Shown here piece after piece: positions 25,036-33,788 of a stretch of 64,000 nt of DNA. The stretch's first letter is position 1. Every line of letters begins with the position of its first letter. The stretch spans positions 1 to 64,000 of the forward strand of contig NZ_RHOY01000001.1 of assembly GCF_003946725.1 (NCBI RefSeq). Direction: 5' to 3'. The notes under the pieces were generated by a model. It saw nothing but the letters and a program-made list of their open reading frames with translations, made no database searches and was not told the DNA's origin. This stretch comes from Agrilactobacillus yilanensis (GTDB lineage Bacteria; Bacillota; Bacilli; Lactobacillales; Lactobacillaceae). Both the position numbers and the translations under genes were made by a program.

Positions 25036-26498
25036 TATCTTTGTACCTCCTCTTTACTATCTGTATTCTTCAAGAAGAAGCTGACAATTAAGCCGATTAC
25101 ACAAAAGATAACGGCTACTAAAAACGCTGCTCGATAACCACTTAACACTGAAGTTAAGGCGTTATCTTTATATTGTAGCGGTGCGGTTTTTAGCAGATGT
25201 TTACCAGGCATTTGTGCGTTAGTTACATTGGAAAGTATACTGATTAAAATAGCCGTCCCTACAGAACTGGCAACTTGCCGAGTGGTATTATTCACCGCGG
25301 TCCCGTGACTAATCAGATCAAAGGACAAGGCATTCATCCCGGCGGTTGTCACAGGCATCATAACCATAGAAATCCCGAACAGTCGAACGGCATATAAAAT
25401 GACGACTTCAGCTAGCGGTGTATCTTTTGTAATAAAGGCAAACGATAACGTCCCAAGGGTCAACAAAGTCATCCCGGTAATGGCTAAGCGTTTTGCGCCG
25501 ATGCGGTCAAATAGCTGTCCAGTAATTGGACTCATAATACCCATCATTAATGCCCCGGGTAATAATGTTAATCCAGAATGAAAAGCACTTTCGCCCCGAA
25601 CTGTCTGCAAGTATAATGGTAAAACCATTTCTACACCAACCATTGCCATATTTACAACAGAGCTCAAGATTGCAGAAACTGTGAACGTATGATTCGTAAA
25701 TACGCGTAATTCTAGGAATGGATGTTCCAAATGCAATTGTCGTCTACCAAATAAGAAGATGAAAACCACACCAATTACGAGCAATCCTAAAACAAGCGGA
25801 CTGCCCCAGCCTTTATCCCCAACTTCAGAAAAGCCATACAAAAGGCTCCCAAAACCGATGGTAGATAAAATAACTGACAAAACGTCCAAATCTGGCTTAG
25901 AAGTTCTTAATACTTTACGCATGAAGAAAAATGAGGCAATAATCACTAATCCAGCAATCGGTAAAATCATACCGAATAATGCACGCCAGTCGTAATTATC
26001 AATTACCCAACCAGATAAAGTTGGACCAATTGCAGGTGCTAACCCGATGGCTAAACCGGCCATCCCCATAGCTGCGCCCCGTTTTTCTGGTGGAAAAATG
26101 GAGAGCGAAATCGTCTGCATCAATGGCATAGACAGACCAACCCCCACGGCTTCAATTAAACGGCCGATTAGAAGTACAGAAAAATTCGGTGCGATAAAAC
26201 AAATCAGAGTGCCTATAAAGAAAACACCCATTGCGCCAATATACAGATACTTCGAATTAAAACGATTAATCAAAAACGCACTGATTGGAATCATAATCCC
26301 ATTAACAAGTAGAAAACCCGTGGTCAACCATTGTACGGTGGACGTAGAAATATCAAAAGTTTTCATCAATGTTGGATAAGCGGTCGCCAATAAGGTTTGT
26401 GTCAACACCGTCGTAAATGTCCCTACAATGACAGTTACTAATAACAATGTGCGATTATACGGTGTACCATTGACATCCGTTGTTTGTGTATTTGTCAT
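25035..26498 (-). CDS. MFS drug transporter, DHA2 (EmrB/LmrB-like), 14 TM
   Basis: 487 residues with 14 hydrophobic segments; motif A region NRFNSKYLYIG after TM2, motif C GLAPAIGPTLSG in TM5, plus GAKRLAITG between TM8 and TM9. Likely proton-driven export of lipophilic compounds. Forms an operon with DUF4811 and is divergent from a MerR regulator, with a palindromic operator-like site in the shared promoter region. Confidence 0.85.
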   Translation of the reverse strand: MTNTQTTDVNGTPYNRTLLLVTVIVGTFTTVLTQTLLATAYPTLMKTFDISTSTVQWLTTGFLLVNGIMIPISAFLINRFNSKYLYIGAMGVFFIGTLICFIAPNFSVLLIGRLIEAVGVGLSMPLMQTISLSIFPPEKRGAAMGMAGLAIGLAPAIGPTLSGWVIDNYDWRALFGMILPIAGLVIIASFFFMRKVLRTSKPDLDVLSVILSTIGFGSLLYGFSEVGDKGWGSPLVLGLLVIGVVFIFLFGRRQLHLEHPFLELRVFTNHTFTVSAILSSVVNMAMVGVEMVLPLYLQTVRGESAFHSGLTLLPGALMMGIMSPITGQLFDRIGAKRLAITGMTLLTLGTLSFAFITKDTPLAEVVILYAVRLFGISMVMMPVTTAGMNALSFDLISHGTAVNNTTRQVASSVGTAILISILSNVTNAQMPGKHLLKTAPLQYKDNALTSVLSGYRAAFLVAVIFCVIGLIVSFFLKNTDSKEEVQR

Positions 26499-26557
26499 TA
26501 CTTCTTGCCTTCTTTTATAAAAATTCTGTTGGTTAATATAAACCTTTCAGAAAACTT

Positions 26558-26574
26558 TGTCAACCAAATTGACA
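26558..26574. promoter_or_regulatory. Operator-like palindrome between MFS and merR genes
   Basis: TGTCA-N7-TGACA, matching the GlnR/TnrA box form TGTNAN7TNACA exactly, and part of a longer 7-5-7 inverted repeat at 26557-26575. It lies in the 174-base divergent region, about 60 bases upstream of the MFS start. Binding by the adjacent MerR protein is inferred. Confidence 0.55.
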
Positions 26575-26672
26575 AATAAAATAATTTAATTAACAAATAT
26601 CTCAATTAAGTTGACATCAATGATAAATATAATATAATAAACCTATTTATCAAAAGAGAGGACCTGAAGTTC

Positions 26673-27098
26673 ATGTCTGAGTCACCCCAACATTTTCCCT
26701 TTCTTAAAACAGACCGATTAATTTTTGGTATTAGTGAAACCAGCAGAATGACTGATGTTTCTACACGACAATTACGTTATTGGGAAAAACGTGGTTATAT
26801 TAAATCATTAGAAAAAAAAGACGGTGAAAGCCGAAAATACAACTTTAAAACTATCATTGCGATCATGTCGATCAAACATTTTTTAGATGAAGGTTATACT
26901 TTACAAGCCGCCACCTCAAAAGTCTCTGAAATCCTTCATGAAGTAATTGCTTTGAAAAAATTTATGACCGCCCGCTTTGAAGGCTTTACAGAAGTTGACG
27001 GCCTACCTGCAATAGATCTAGGCCCACTAGCAGAAGAACCTGACAAACACGCCTATGGCCTATTTGTCGGTGATAAAACTGAAATAGTGATTAAATAA
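26673..27098 (+). CDS. MerR family regulator (GlnR-like)
   Basis: 141 residues. N-terminal winged helix with ISETSRMTDVSTRQLRYWEK (residues 20-39) and the wing ESRKYNF, then a dimerisation helix and a short C-terminal tail ending in GLFVGDKTEIVIK. No effector-binding cysteines. Divergent from the DHA2 transporter it presumably represses. AGAGAGGACC upstream of ATG. Its stop codon is followed one base later by a repeat array. Confidence 0.83.
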   Translation: MSESPQHFPFLKTDRLIFGISETSRMTDVSTRQLRYWEKRGYIKSLEKKDGESRKYNFKTIIAIMSIKHFLDEGYTLQAATSKVSEILHEVIALKKFMTARFEGFTEVDGLPAIDLGPLAEEPDKHAYGLFVGDKTEIVIK

Positions 27099-27099
27099 C

Positions 27100-27965
27100 A
27101 GAGCGGGAACTAGAGCGGGAAAGCCTCGAGCACTAACCTAGAATCTTGCAGAGTGTCGTCAGACACACAAGAGATTCGTAGTTAGGTGAGAGCTTTGCTC
27201 TAGTGAACGCGTTTAAGCATCAGAGCGTGACAAAAGACGGGTTGATTTTGAGCATAGCCTAGACTAACGCCGTGAGCGGTTTTCGCTTACAAGTTAGACG
27301 TAGTTAAGCGCAAAAATCAGTCTTTTGGAACGCGTTTACGAACCAGAGCGTGAACCAACACGGGTGATTTCACAATATAACCTAGACTTGGCAGGTAGTC
27401 GCTTGCGACTGGCAACAAAGCGTAGTTATATGTAGAAATCAGTGTTGGTGAACGCGTTTAAGCATCAGAGCGTAACAAAAGACGGGTTGATTTTGAGCAT
27501 AGCCTAGACTAACGCCGTGAGCGGTTTTCGCTTACAAGTTAGACGTAGCTAAGCGCAAAAATCAGTCTTTTGGAACGCGTTTTAGAACCAGAGCGTGAAT
27601 CAACACGAGTGATTTCACAATATAACCTAGACTTGGCAGGTAGTCGCTTGCGACTAGCAACAAAGCGTAGTTATATGTAGAAATCAGTGTTGGTGAACGC
27701 GTTTAAAAACCAGAGCGTAACAAAAGACGGGTTGATTTTGAGCATGGCCTAGACTAACGCCGTGAGCGGTTTTCGCTTACAAGTTAGACGTAGCTAAGCG
27801 CAAAAATCAGTCTTTTGGAACGCGTTTTAGAACCAGAGCGTGAACCAACACGAGTGATTTCGCAGTATAACCTAGACTTGGCAGGTAGTCGCTTGCGACT
27901 GACAACAAGGCGTAGTTATATGTAGAAATCAGTGTTGGTGAACGCGTTTAAAACCCAGAGCGACA
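27100..27965 (+). repeat. Palindromic 3' UTR repeat cluster 3 (seven units plus stub)
   Basis: Units: 27100-27214 (type A arms with an apex different from the usual), 27222-27337 (B), 27345-27459 (C), 27467-27582 (B), 27590-27704 (C), 27712-27827 (B), 27835-27949 (C), and a 5' stub from 27957. Spacers are 7 bases. The B-C pairs repeat with a 245-base period and the later pairs are nearly identical, so the array grew by pair duplication. It fills the space from the merR stop codon to the terminator at 27984. Confidence 0.93.
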
Positions 27966-27983
27966 AATCTACAAAGTCAAAAA

Positions 27984-28018
27984 AAGTTAAGTCGAAACAA
28001 AGAGTTTCGGCTTAACTT
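27984..28018. terminator. Bidirectional terminator between repeat cluster 3 and the phosphatase gene
   Basis: Fifteen-base stem AAGTTAAG.CGAAAC with a 5-base loop and A/T runs on both sides. Confidence 0.85.
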
Positions 28019-28051
28019 CTTTTTGTAAAAATCATTTAAACTTGATTGCTT

Positions 28052-28531
28052 TTATTCACTGACCAAATAGTCAGCTACAACCTTAGTCAACCAGTAAGGT
28101 AAGATCTTAGTTAATTCAGCATAAGTTCTAGCAAAATCATTCGTATACCAAGGATCTTCAATTTCAAAAGTTTGATTATCCGGTAAAACTTCTGCCGCTA
28201 GATGAACTTTTGCTTTTGTCGTTTCATCAGGGGCAAGTCGCCGTAATGTGTTGACATTTTGAAAATCCATTCCAATAATCCAATCCGCATTTTGAAAATC
28301 TTCTGCGGTGATTTTTCTAGACAGATGATGGCCAACAGGTATCTGGTGATCTTTTAATTCCTTAGCGGCCCCTAAATGTATAGGATTGCCCGCTTCATAG
28401 CTGCAGGTGGCCACAGAAGATACTTGAATCTCACTTTCTAATTGATGGTCTTTAACAAGCTGTTTAAAAATCATTTCCGCCATTGGTGAGCGGCAAATAT
28501 TACCTAAACAGACAAACAATACACGTTGCAT
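28052..28531 (-). CDS. Low-molecular-weight protein tyrosine phosphatase
   Basis: 159 residues. The P-loop CLGNICRS (Cys8, Arg14) is at the N-terminus and the general-acid Asp is in EDPWY (about residue 128). Hydrolyses phosphotyrosine, in Firmicutes often linked to exopolysaccharide or stress signalling; no such genes are adjacent here. Single gene with its own terminator. Confidence 0.9.
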   Translation of the reverse strand: MQRVLFVCLGNICRSPMAEMIFKQLVKDHQLESEIQVSSVATCSYEAGNPIHLGAAKELKDHQIPVGHHLSRKITAEDFQNADWIIGMDFQNVNTLRRLAPDETTKAKVHLAAEVLPDNQTFEIEDPWYTNDFARTYAELTKILPYWLTKVVADYLVSE

Positions 28532-28640
28532 TTTTAATTGATGCTCCTTTAACTTTTTAACCGTTTTTTTATCAAAAGAATGATACCATAATAACCCTTG
28601 AAAAAAACTATTTTTATGGTTAGAAATTACTTTCTAATCT

Positions 28641-29492
28641 TTAATATTGCCGTAAAATTTGCGTGATCGTTGCTTGATAAGTGGTACCAAACAACAAAGT
28701 GTGAATCATTAAATAGTACAAACGATAAAATTCCATCCGTGCATTGGCACCTTTTTCCAAAGGATAAGCATCATTATAACCTTTATAAAAACGCTCATTA
28801 TAACCGCCAAAAACACCAGTCAATGCAATATCAAATTCCCGATCACCATACCAAATTGACGGATCCACCAAATAAGGTGTGCCATCCTTTGCAAACATAT
28901 AATTACCAGCCCATAAATCCCCATGCAGTAAGGATGGTTTTGGAGTATAGTCCGCAAACAATGTTTTAAATACCGCCAAGCCACGATCTAAAGGTGCCTG
29001 CCAGGACGCTAAAAACAGATTATGTTGTTTTAAGTGATCTACTAATGGGTTTAACCGCGTGTTCAAAAAGAAATCTGTCCAACAATCTGACCAGTCATTT
29101 TTGATTTCAAACTGACCGCACTTACCACAACGAAACGCTGATTTATAGCCAAATTTATGTGCCGGATTATACTGTTCATGCATCTGTGCGACCATCTGAC
29201 CTAGCTGATACTGATCACCGCTACCAGCATCAATATAGGTCGTTAATAAATAAGCATCCCCTTCAATTTCGCCAGTGGCAATAACCCGGGGTGTCATAAT
29301 AATTTTGCTTAAAACCTCTAGACCATCTACCTCATGTTCAAAAAAAGTAACCGGTTGATTCGGATGTACTAACAAGAAGAAATCATCATCTTCTGTTTGC
29401 AAATGAAAAGCCCTATTAATGTCACCACCTAGGACTTTTTTGTAATTAATCACTGTTGGAATTGGTAATTGTTGTAACCATTGTTCATTCAA
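28641..29492 (-). CDS. Fructosamine kinase family protein
   Basis: 283 residues. Aminoglycoside phosphotransferase-like fold: catalytic loop LLHGDLWAGNY (about 193-203) and metal-binding DPSIWYGDREFD (about 213-224), both typical for fructosamine-3-kinase relatives. Phosphorylates glycated amines so that they can be broken down. A CGKCGQFE segment in mid-protein holds two Cys that might bind metal or be redox active. Divergent from the DUF2252 gene. Confidence 0.85.
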   Translation of the reverse strand: MNEQWLQQLPIPTVINYKKVLGGDINRAFHLQTEDDDFFLLVHPNQPVTFFEHEVDGLEVLSKIIMTPRVIATGEIEGDAYLLTTYIDAGSGDQYQLGQMVAQMHEQYNPAHKFGYKSAFRCGKCGQFEIKNDWSDCWTDFFLNTRLNPLVDHLKQHNLFLASWQAPLDRGLAVFKTLFADYTPKPSLLHGDLWAGNYMFAKDGTPYLVDPSIWYGDREFDIALTGVFGGYNERFYKGYNDAYPLEKGANARMEFYRLYYLMIHTLLFGTTYQATITQILRQY

Positions 29493-29607
29493 AATAAATA
29501 GCTCCCTTCATACATTGATAGTCAAATTGTACCGAATTTTGCATGAATCATTGTTCTAAGTTAGTAAACATTGTATACTCTAATTCAAAAAGATTGAAGT
29601 GATTTTC

Positions 29608-30960
29608 ATGCAGATCCGTAATGGCTATAACCTAACGCGTGTCAAGGTTCAGCAAAGCATGGCTGAGCTGATTGATGATGGTTATCAACAGAGTAAATTG
29701 GTACCTTATAGTGAATTGGGCTACTTTAAAGTACAACAAAGAGATAGTCAACAAATCATGAAAAATATTCACAATATGTTACTACCAGAACTCATCCCAC
29801 TACGTAATGCGCGTATGGCGGTTAATGAGTTTGCTTTTTTCCGTGGCAGTGTGGAGCTGATGGATCATGATTTAGTTCGTGGCTATAATAGCGGGATTCC
29901 AGCTATTATTTGCGGGGATGCCCACATTGGAAACTTCGGATTTTTTGCGTCTCCCGAACGACAGCTGCTATTTGATTTGAACGATTTTGACGAAGCTGGC
30001 ATTAATTATTGGGAATGGGACTTAAAACGGTTATTAGTCAGTATTTTATTGGCTGGTAAAAATAACCAGTTCGAATCTGAAAAAATAATTAAGTTATTGA
30101 GAAAAGTTAGCAAAACTTACCGTAAAGGTCTAACTGCAGCTTACGATCAAACTGCCTTAACCCGTTTTTATCCTAAAAACAGTGTGGCACAAATGATGGC
30201 TTTTGTTGATGATGAGACGAACAAAAATCTCTTGGATCATATCATTGCTAAGGCACAAAACCGAAATTCTGAACAAGTTGTTAAAAAATACACAACTACC
30301 GATACTTATGGTCAGTTGCAATTTAAAGAAAATCCGCCCCGTTCGACACATCCCAATAAAGCCATTAGCAAGCGGATTGTTAAAGCTTTCGGTGACTATC
30401 GTCAAACAGTACGGACCGATGTCGCATTATTACTATCCCAATATCATATTACCGACATTATTCGTCATAGCGTTGGTGTCGGCAGTTTTGGCTCTTTATG
30501 CTACTTAATTTTGCTAACTAACAATGATGGCAGCCACTTAGTACTGCAGGTTAAAGAAGCGCTGCCAACTCGTAAACGCCGTAATGAAGACCATAAAGCT
30601 TTAACACTCCAAATCGAAGCCAACGAAGGTCAGCGGATTATCGACTGTCAAAAAATTTTGCAGTCCGCTTCCGATCCATTCTTGGGCTATTTTCAAGCCA
30701 ATGAAAAGAACTTCTACGTTCGTCAATTCCGGGATATGAAAGAATCCATTGATTTAACAAAATTAACTTGGCCGCAATTTAAATCCTATGTGAAAATTTG
30801 TGCTCTAATCTTAGCCAATGCACACAGTCAAAGTCCCCGCGGTGCCACAATTTTAGGTTACGTTCATGATGGTAAAAATTTTGATCTAGCTGTCAGTCAG
30901 TGGGCCCAAGCATATAGTGCACAAGTGCATCTAGATTATCAGCAATTTGTTAAACCATGA
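29608..30960 (+). CDS. DUF2252 family protein (kinase-like fold)
   Basis: 450 residues from ATG 29608 (GAAGTGAT upstream). Family marks: FAFFRGSVELM (about 60-70), the catalytic-loop-like ICGDAHIGNFGF (about 97-108) and FDLNDFDEA (about 118-126), which resemble HxDxxxxN and metal-binding segments of aminoglycoside phosphotransferase/kinase folds. Substrate is not known for the family. Divergent from a fructosamine kinase, another protein of this fold. Confidence 0.78.
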   Translation: MQIRNGYNLTRVKVQQSMAELIDDGYQQSKLVPYSELGYFKVQQRDSQQIMKNIHNMLLPELIPLRNARMAVNEFAFFRGSVELMDHDLVRGYNSGIPAIICGDAHIGNFGFFASPERQLLFDLNDFDEAGINYWEWDLKRLLVSILLAGKNNQFESEKIIKLLRKVSKTYRKGLTAAYDQTALTRFYPKNSVAQMMAFVDDETNKNLLDHIIAKAQNRNSEQVVKKYTTTDTYGQLQFKENPPRSTHPNKAISKRIVKAFGDYRQTVRTDVALLLSQYHITDIIRHSVGVGSFGSLCYLILLTNNDGSHLVLQVKEALPTRKRRNEDHKALTLQIEANEGQRIIDCQKILQSASDPFLGYFQANEKNFYVRQFRDMKESIDLTKLTWPQFKSYVKICALILANAHSQSPRGATILGYVHDGKNFDLAVSQWAQAYSAQVHLDYQQFVKP

Positions 30961-31151
30961 ATAATAGTACCTTACAATCAGTCTATCATAGTTCGTTTTT
31001 TTGCTATGATTCACTAAGTTCAATAAAAATTTGTTCAAAGTGCTGCATTAGACCAATAAATAGATCTCAATAATATATTTATAACTACTTTATCATTTCT
31101 TAAACTTTTCTTTGATTTTTTATAATGTTTTTGGCAGATACTGAAAGTGTT

Positions 31152-31212
31152 AATAATCTCATGATTATTGATACCATTTGCCCACATAGCGGAAAATATG
31201 TGGGCTTTTTTT
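31152..31212 (+). promoter_or_regulatory. Structured leader with intrinsic terminator before the amino acid ABC operon
   Basis: A TATAAT-like box at about 31119-31124 is followed by a hairpin (31152-31169, AATAATC / GATTATT) and then a strong terminator: stem GCCCACAT / ATGTGGGC at 31180-31205 with seven T. The substrate-binding protein starts 127 bases later. It could end the DUF2252 transcript or act as an attenuator; 30961-31118 shows only a weak inverted repeat. Confidence 0.55.
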
Positions 31213-31338
31213 ATGTGAAATAATAAGAGAAGTCTAATCTTATTCCAATCTAAGCTTTAATATTATTGACAATAAGTTAGTGGAATGGTAATTTTTATTT
31301 GATCTAACTATTTTTATTTTATATAAGAGGGAAGAAAA

Positions 31339-32151
31339 ATGAAAAAACATTTTAAGATTTTGTCTGCAGTTGTTGCCGTTTTGGGTCTAAGTATGGCATT
31401 AACAGCATGTGGGAATAGTTCAAAAAGTTCTAAGTCTAGTGACTATAAATCCGAATTAAAAGATTCTAAGACTTTGACCATTGGTTTGGAAGGTACTTTT
31501 GCGCCTTACTCTTACCGTGAAGATGGTAAGTTAACTGGCTTTGAAGTTGATCTTGGTAAGGCCGTTGCTAAAAAACTAGATGTTAAGGCTAAATTTGTGC
31601 CTACAAAATGGGATTCTTTAATCGCTGGTTTAGGTAGTAAAAAGTTTGATGCTGTTTTGAATAATATTACCGTTACGAAGGCTCGGAAAAAACAATATAT
31701 TTTTTCAACGCCATATATCTATTCTCGCAGTGTCTTAATTACTAAAGATGATAATACAACAATTACTAATGTTAAGGATATCAAAGGTAAAAAGATGGCT
31801 GAAGGTACTGGGACAGAAAATGAAAAAACAGCCACTAAATTTGGGGCTACCATTGTACCTTCTAACGCTTTTGAAAACTCACTTGCTTTAGTCCGCCAAG
31901 GTCGTGCAGATGGGACCATTAATTCCAGAGAATCTTTTTTAACTTATCAAAAAGATAACGGGACAGATGATCTGAAATATAAGTTGATTCCTGAAAGCCA
32001 AGTACCTGCTTCTAAAGTTTCCGTAATGTTTAATAAACAATCACCAGCATTGCAAAAGAAGGTCAATAAGGCTTTGAAAGAACTAAAAGATGATGGTACT
32101 TTAGCTAAATTATCTAAAGAATATTTCGGTGGCGATATTACCAAAGACTAA
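31339..32151 (+). CDS. Amino acid (cystine-type) ABC transporter substrate-binding lipoprotein
   Basis: 270 residues. Lipoprotein signal with lipobox LTACG (Cys at about 27), Ser/Lys-rich linker, then a family 3 periplasmic-binding-like domain: TIGLEGTFAPYSYREDGKLTGFEVDLGKAV and FDAVLNNITVTKARK, very like cystine-binding TcyA/BspA/FliY. First gene of a three-gene importer. Cystine is the likely ligand; other polar amino acids are possible. Confidence 0.82.
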   Translation: MKKHFKILSAVVAVLGLSMALTACGNSSKSSKSSDYKSELKDSKTLTIGLEGTFAPYSYREDGKLTGFEVDLGKAVAKKLDVKAKFVPTKWDSLIAGLGSKKFDAVLNNITVTKARKKQYIFSTPYIYSRSVLITKDDNTTITNVKDIKGKKMAEGTGTENEKTATKFGATIVPSNAFENSLALVRQGRADGTINSRESFLTYQKDNGTDDLKYKLIPESQVPASKVSVMFNKQSPALQKKVNKALKELKDDGTLAKLSKEYFGGDITKD

Positions 32152-32173
32152 TATTTGATCGTCATTTATCCTA

Positions 32174-32211
32174 GAAGGCTGGTCCCTAAATTAAGTTTTG
32201 AACCAGTCTTC
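32174..32211 (+). terminator. Intercistronic hairpin between binding protein and permease
   Basis: Stem GAAGGCTGGT / ACCAGTCTTC with an 18-base loop and T-rich tail, placed just before the permease ribosome binding site. A partial terminator or mRNA-stabilising stem would give more binding protein than permease. Confidence 0.55.
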
Positions 32212-32236
32212 TTTATTTTTAAGGAGGTTTTCGCTT

Positions 32237-32938
32237 TTGTTACATACAATTGTAACGTCTGTTCCTGAATTGTTAAAAGCCGGGATACAATACACCATTC
32301 CTTTGGCTTTAATCTCATTTTTCTTTGGGCTCATTTTAGCAGTATTAACTGCAGTTGTTAAACTCATGCCTAAGCCTGGGCATAAATTACCGAAACTAGG
32401 CTGGCGCATCTTACAGGCTATTTTTGCGTTTTATGTTTGGCTATTCCGTTCAACGCCATTATTAGTGCAGTTATTTATTATTTTCTTTGGGTTACCTAAT
32501 GCAGGTATCGAATTACCAGCTTTCTTAGCAGCGGTTGTAACTTTCTCATTAAATACTGGTGCGTACGCTTCTGAAACCATTCGGGCTTCAATCAGCTCTA
32601 TTCCAAATGATCAGTGGGAAGCTGCTTATACACTAGGTATGAAGCGCCCCCAAATTTTAATGCGCATTATTTTCCCTCAAGCGATGCGTATTGCCATCCC
32701 GCCTTTATCTAATTCCTTTATTGGTTTAGTGAAAGATACGTCTTTGGCAAGTTCGATCACTATTTTGGAAATGTTCACTGTCAGTCAGCAAATCACCGCT
32801 AAAAACTATGAACCGCTCTTGATGTATACCATCGTAGCGGCTATTTATGCGATATTCTGTTCGGTATTAACCTATCTACAACACTATTTAGAAAAACGGA
32901 CGTCTAAGTATTTATCTAAGGACGGTGCTCACCATTGA
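32237..32938 (+). CDS. Amino acid ABC transporter permease
   Basis: 233 residues, His/Glu/Gln-type permease: FRSTPLLVQLFIIFFGLP (N-terminal family motif) and the ATPase-docking loop EAAYTLGMKRPQILMRIIFPQA. Start is TTG 32237, 9 bases after AAGGAGG; the frame is open further upstream but would run through that binding site. Four-base overlap with the ATPase gene. Confidence 0.87.
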   Translation: MLHTIVTSVPELLKAGIQYTIPLALISFFFGLILAVLTAVVKLMPKPGHKLPKLGWRILQAIFAFYVWLFRSTPLLVQLFIIFFGLPNAGIELPAFLAAVVTFSLNTGAYASETIRASISSIPNDQWEAAYTLGMKRPQILMRIIFPQAMRIAIPPLSNSFIGLVKDTSLASSITILEMFTVSQQITAKNYEPLLMYTIVAAIYAIFCSVLTYLQHYLEKRTSKYLSKDGAHH

Positions 32939-33702
32939 TTACATTAGAACACGTTGATAAAAAATACATTGAACATCATGCGCTCAAAGATGTTTCCCTT
33001 GATTTCCCTAAAAATGAAACGACCGTCATTATTGGCCCTTCCGGTTCTGGAAAATCCACCTTATTACGGGCAATCAATTTATTAGAGTTACCGGAAAAAG
33101 GACATCTCAAATTTGATGATCTGGATATCGATTTCAGCCAACCAATCAGCAGTAAACAGCAGTTTCAATTACGACGCAAATCAGGGATGGTTTTTCAAAA
33201 TTGGAATTTATTCCCCCATTTGACCGTTTTGCAAAATATCACTGAGGGCCCCCGTGCCGTTTTAAAACAATCTAAAACCGTCGCAGAAAACGCTGCTAAA
33301 AAACTACTGGAACTCGTGGGCCTACCAGATACAGCGAATCGTTATCCGAATCAACTATCCGGCGGTCAACAACAGCGTATTTCTATTTGCCGGGCATTAG
33401 CAATGCAGCCAGAATACTTATTGCTGGATGAACCTACTAGCGCCTTAGATCCAGAATTAGAAATTCAAGTTCTCAGAGTTTTAAAAGACTTAGCTGCTCA
33501 AAAACAATCGATGATTGTCGTCACGCATAATATGGAATTTGCCCGATTAGTTGCGGATCGAATTGTCTTTTTTGAAGACGGTCAAGCAATTTACAACGGT
33601 GCTTCCAAGGCATTTTTTGATCATCCCGAAGGTCGAATCAAAGCCTTCTTAGAAGCAATTTCTTTGGAATCAGACGAAGCTGCTGATTCAAATTTGAGCT
33701 AA
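32935..33702 (+). CDS. Amino acid ABC transporter ATP-binding protein
   Basis: 255 residues. Walker A GPSGSGKST (about 33-41), Q-loop MVFQNWNLFPH, signature LSGGQQQR, Walker B LLLDEPTSALD, H-loop THN. TTG start overlapping the permease stop (TTGA). Energises uptake of the cystine-type substrate with the two genes before it. Confidence 0.9.
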   Translation: MITLEHVDKKYIEHHALKDVSLDFPKNETTVIIGPSGSGKSTLLRAINLLELPEKGHLKFDDLDIDFSQPISSKQQFQLRRKSGMVFQNWNLFPHLTVLQNITEGPRAVLKQSKTVAENAAKKLLELVGLPDTANRYPNQLSGGQQQRISICRALAMQPEYLLLDEPTSALDPELEIQVLRVLKDLAAQKQSMIVVTHNMEFARLVADRIVFFEDGQAIYNGASKAFFDHPEGRIKAFLEAISLESDEAADSNLS

Positions 33703-33727
33703 ATACGTATTTATAAATATACTCAAT

Positions 33728-33778
33728 AAAGGCACCCTTAAAGTTTTAATACAACTTTGAGGATGCCTTTATTTTTTA
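33728..33778. terminator. Intrinsic terminator of the ABC operon
   Basis: Stem AAAGGCA.CC..AAAGTT with its complement, 7-base loop and a T run on the plus strand; convergent genes share it. Confidence 0.8.
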
Positions 33779-33788
33779 AAATTCTAGA

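Noticed and set aside
27100-27949. CRISPR array
   Set aside because: Repeats are about 115 bases and nearly abut (7-base spacers of similar sequence); no unique 25-40 base spacers and no cas genes.
30961-31040. Terminator right after the DUF2252 gene
   Set aside because: An inverted repeat ATCATAG / CTATGAT is present, but the T run is inside the loop, not after the stem, so it is not a normal intrinsic terminator.
31161-31223. 20-residue leader peptide upstream of the ABC binding protein
   Set aside because: Start has no well-placed ribosome binding site and only one Cys codon; kept only as a remark in the leader finding.
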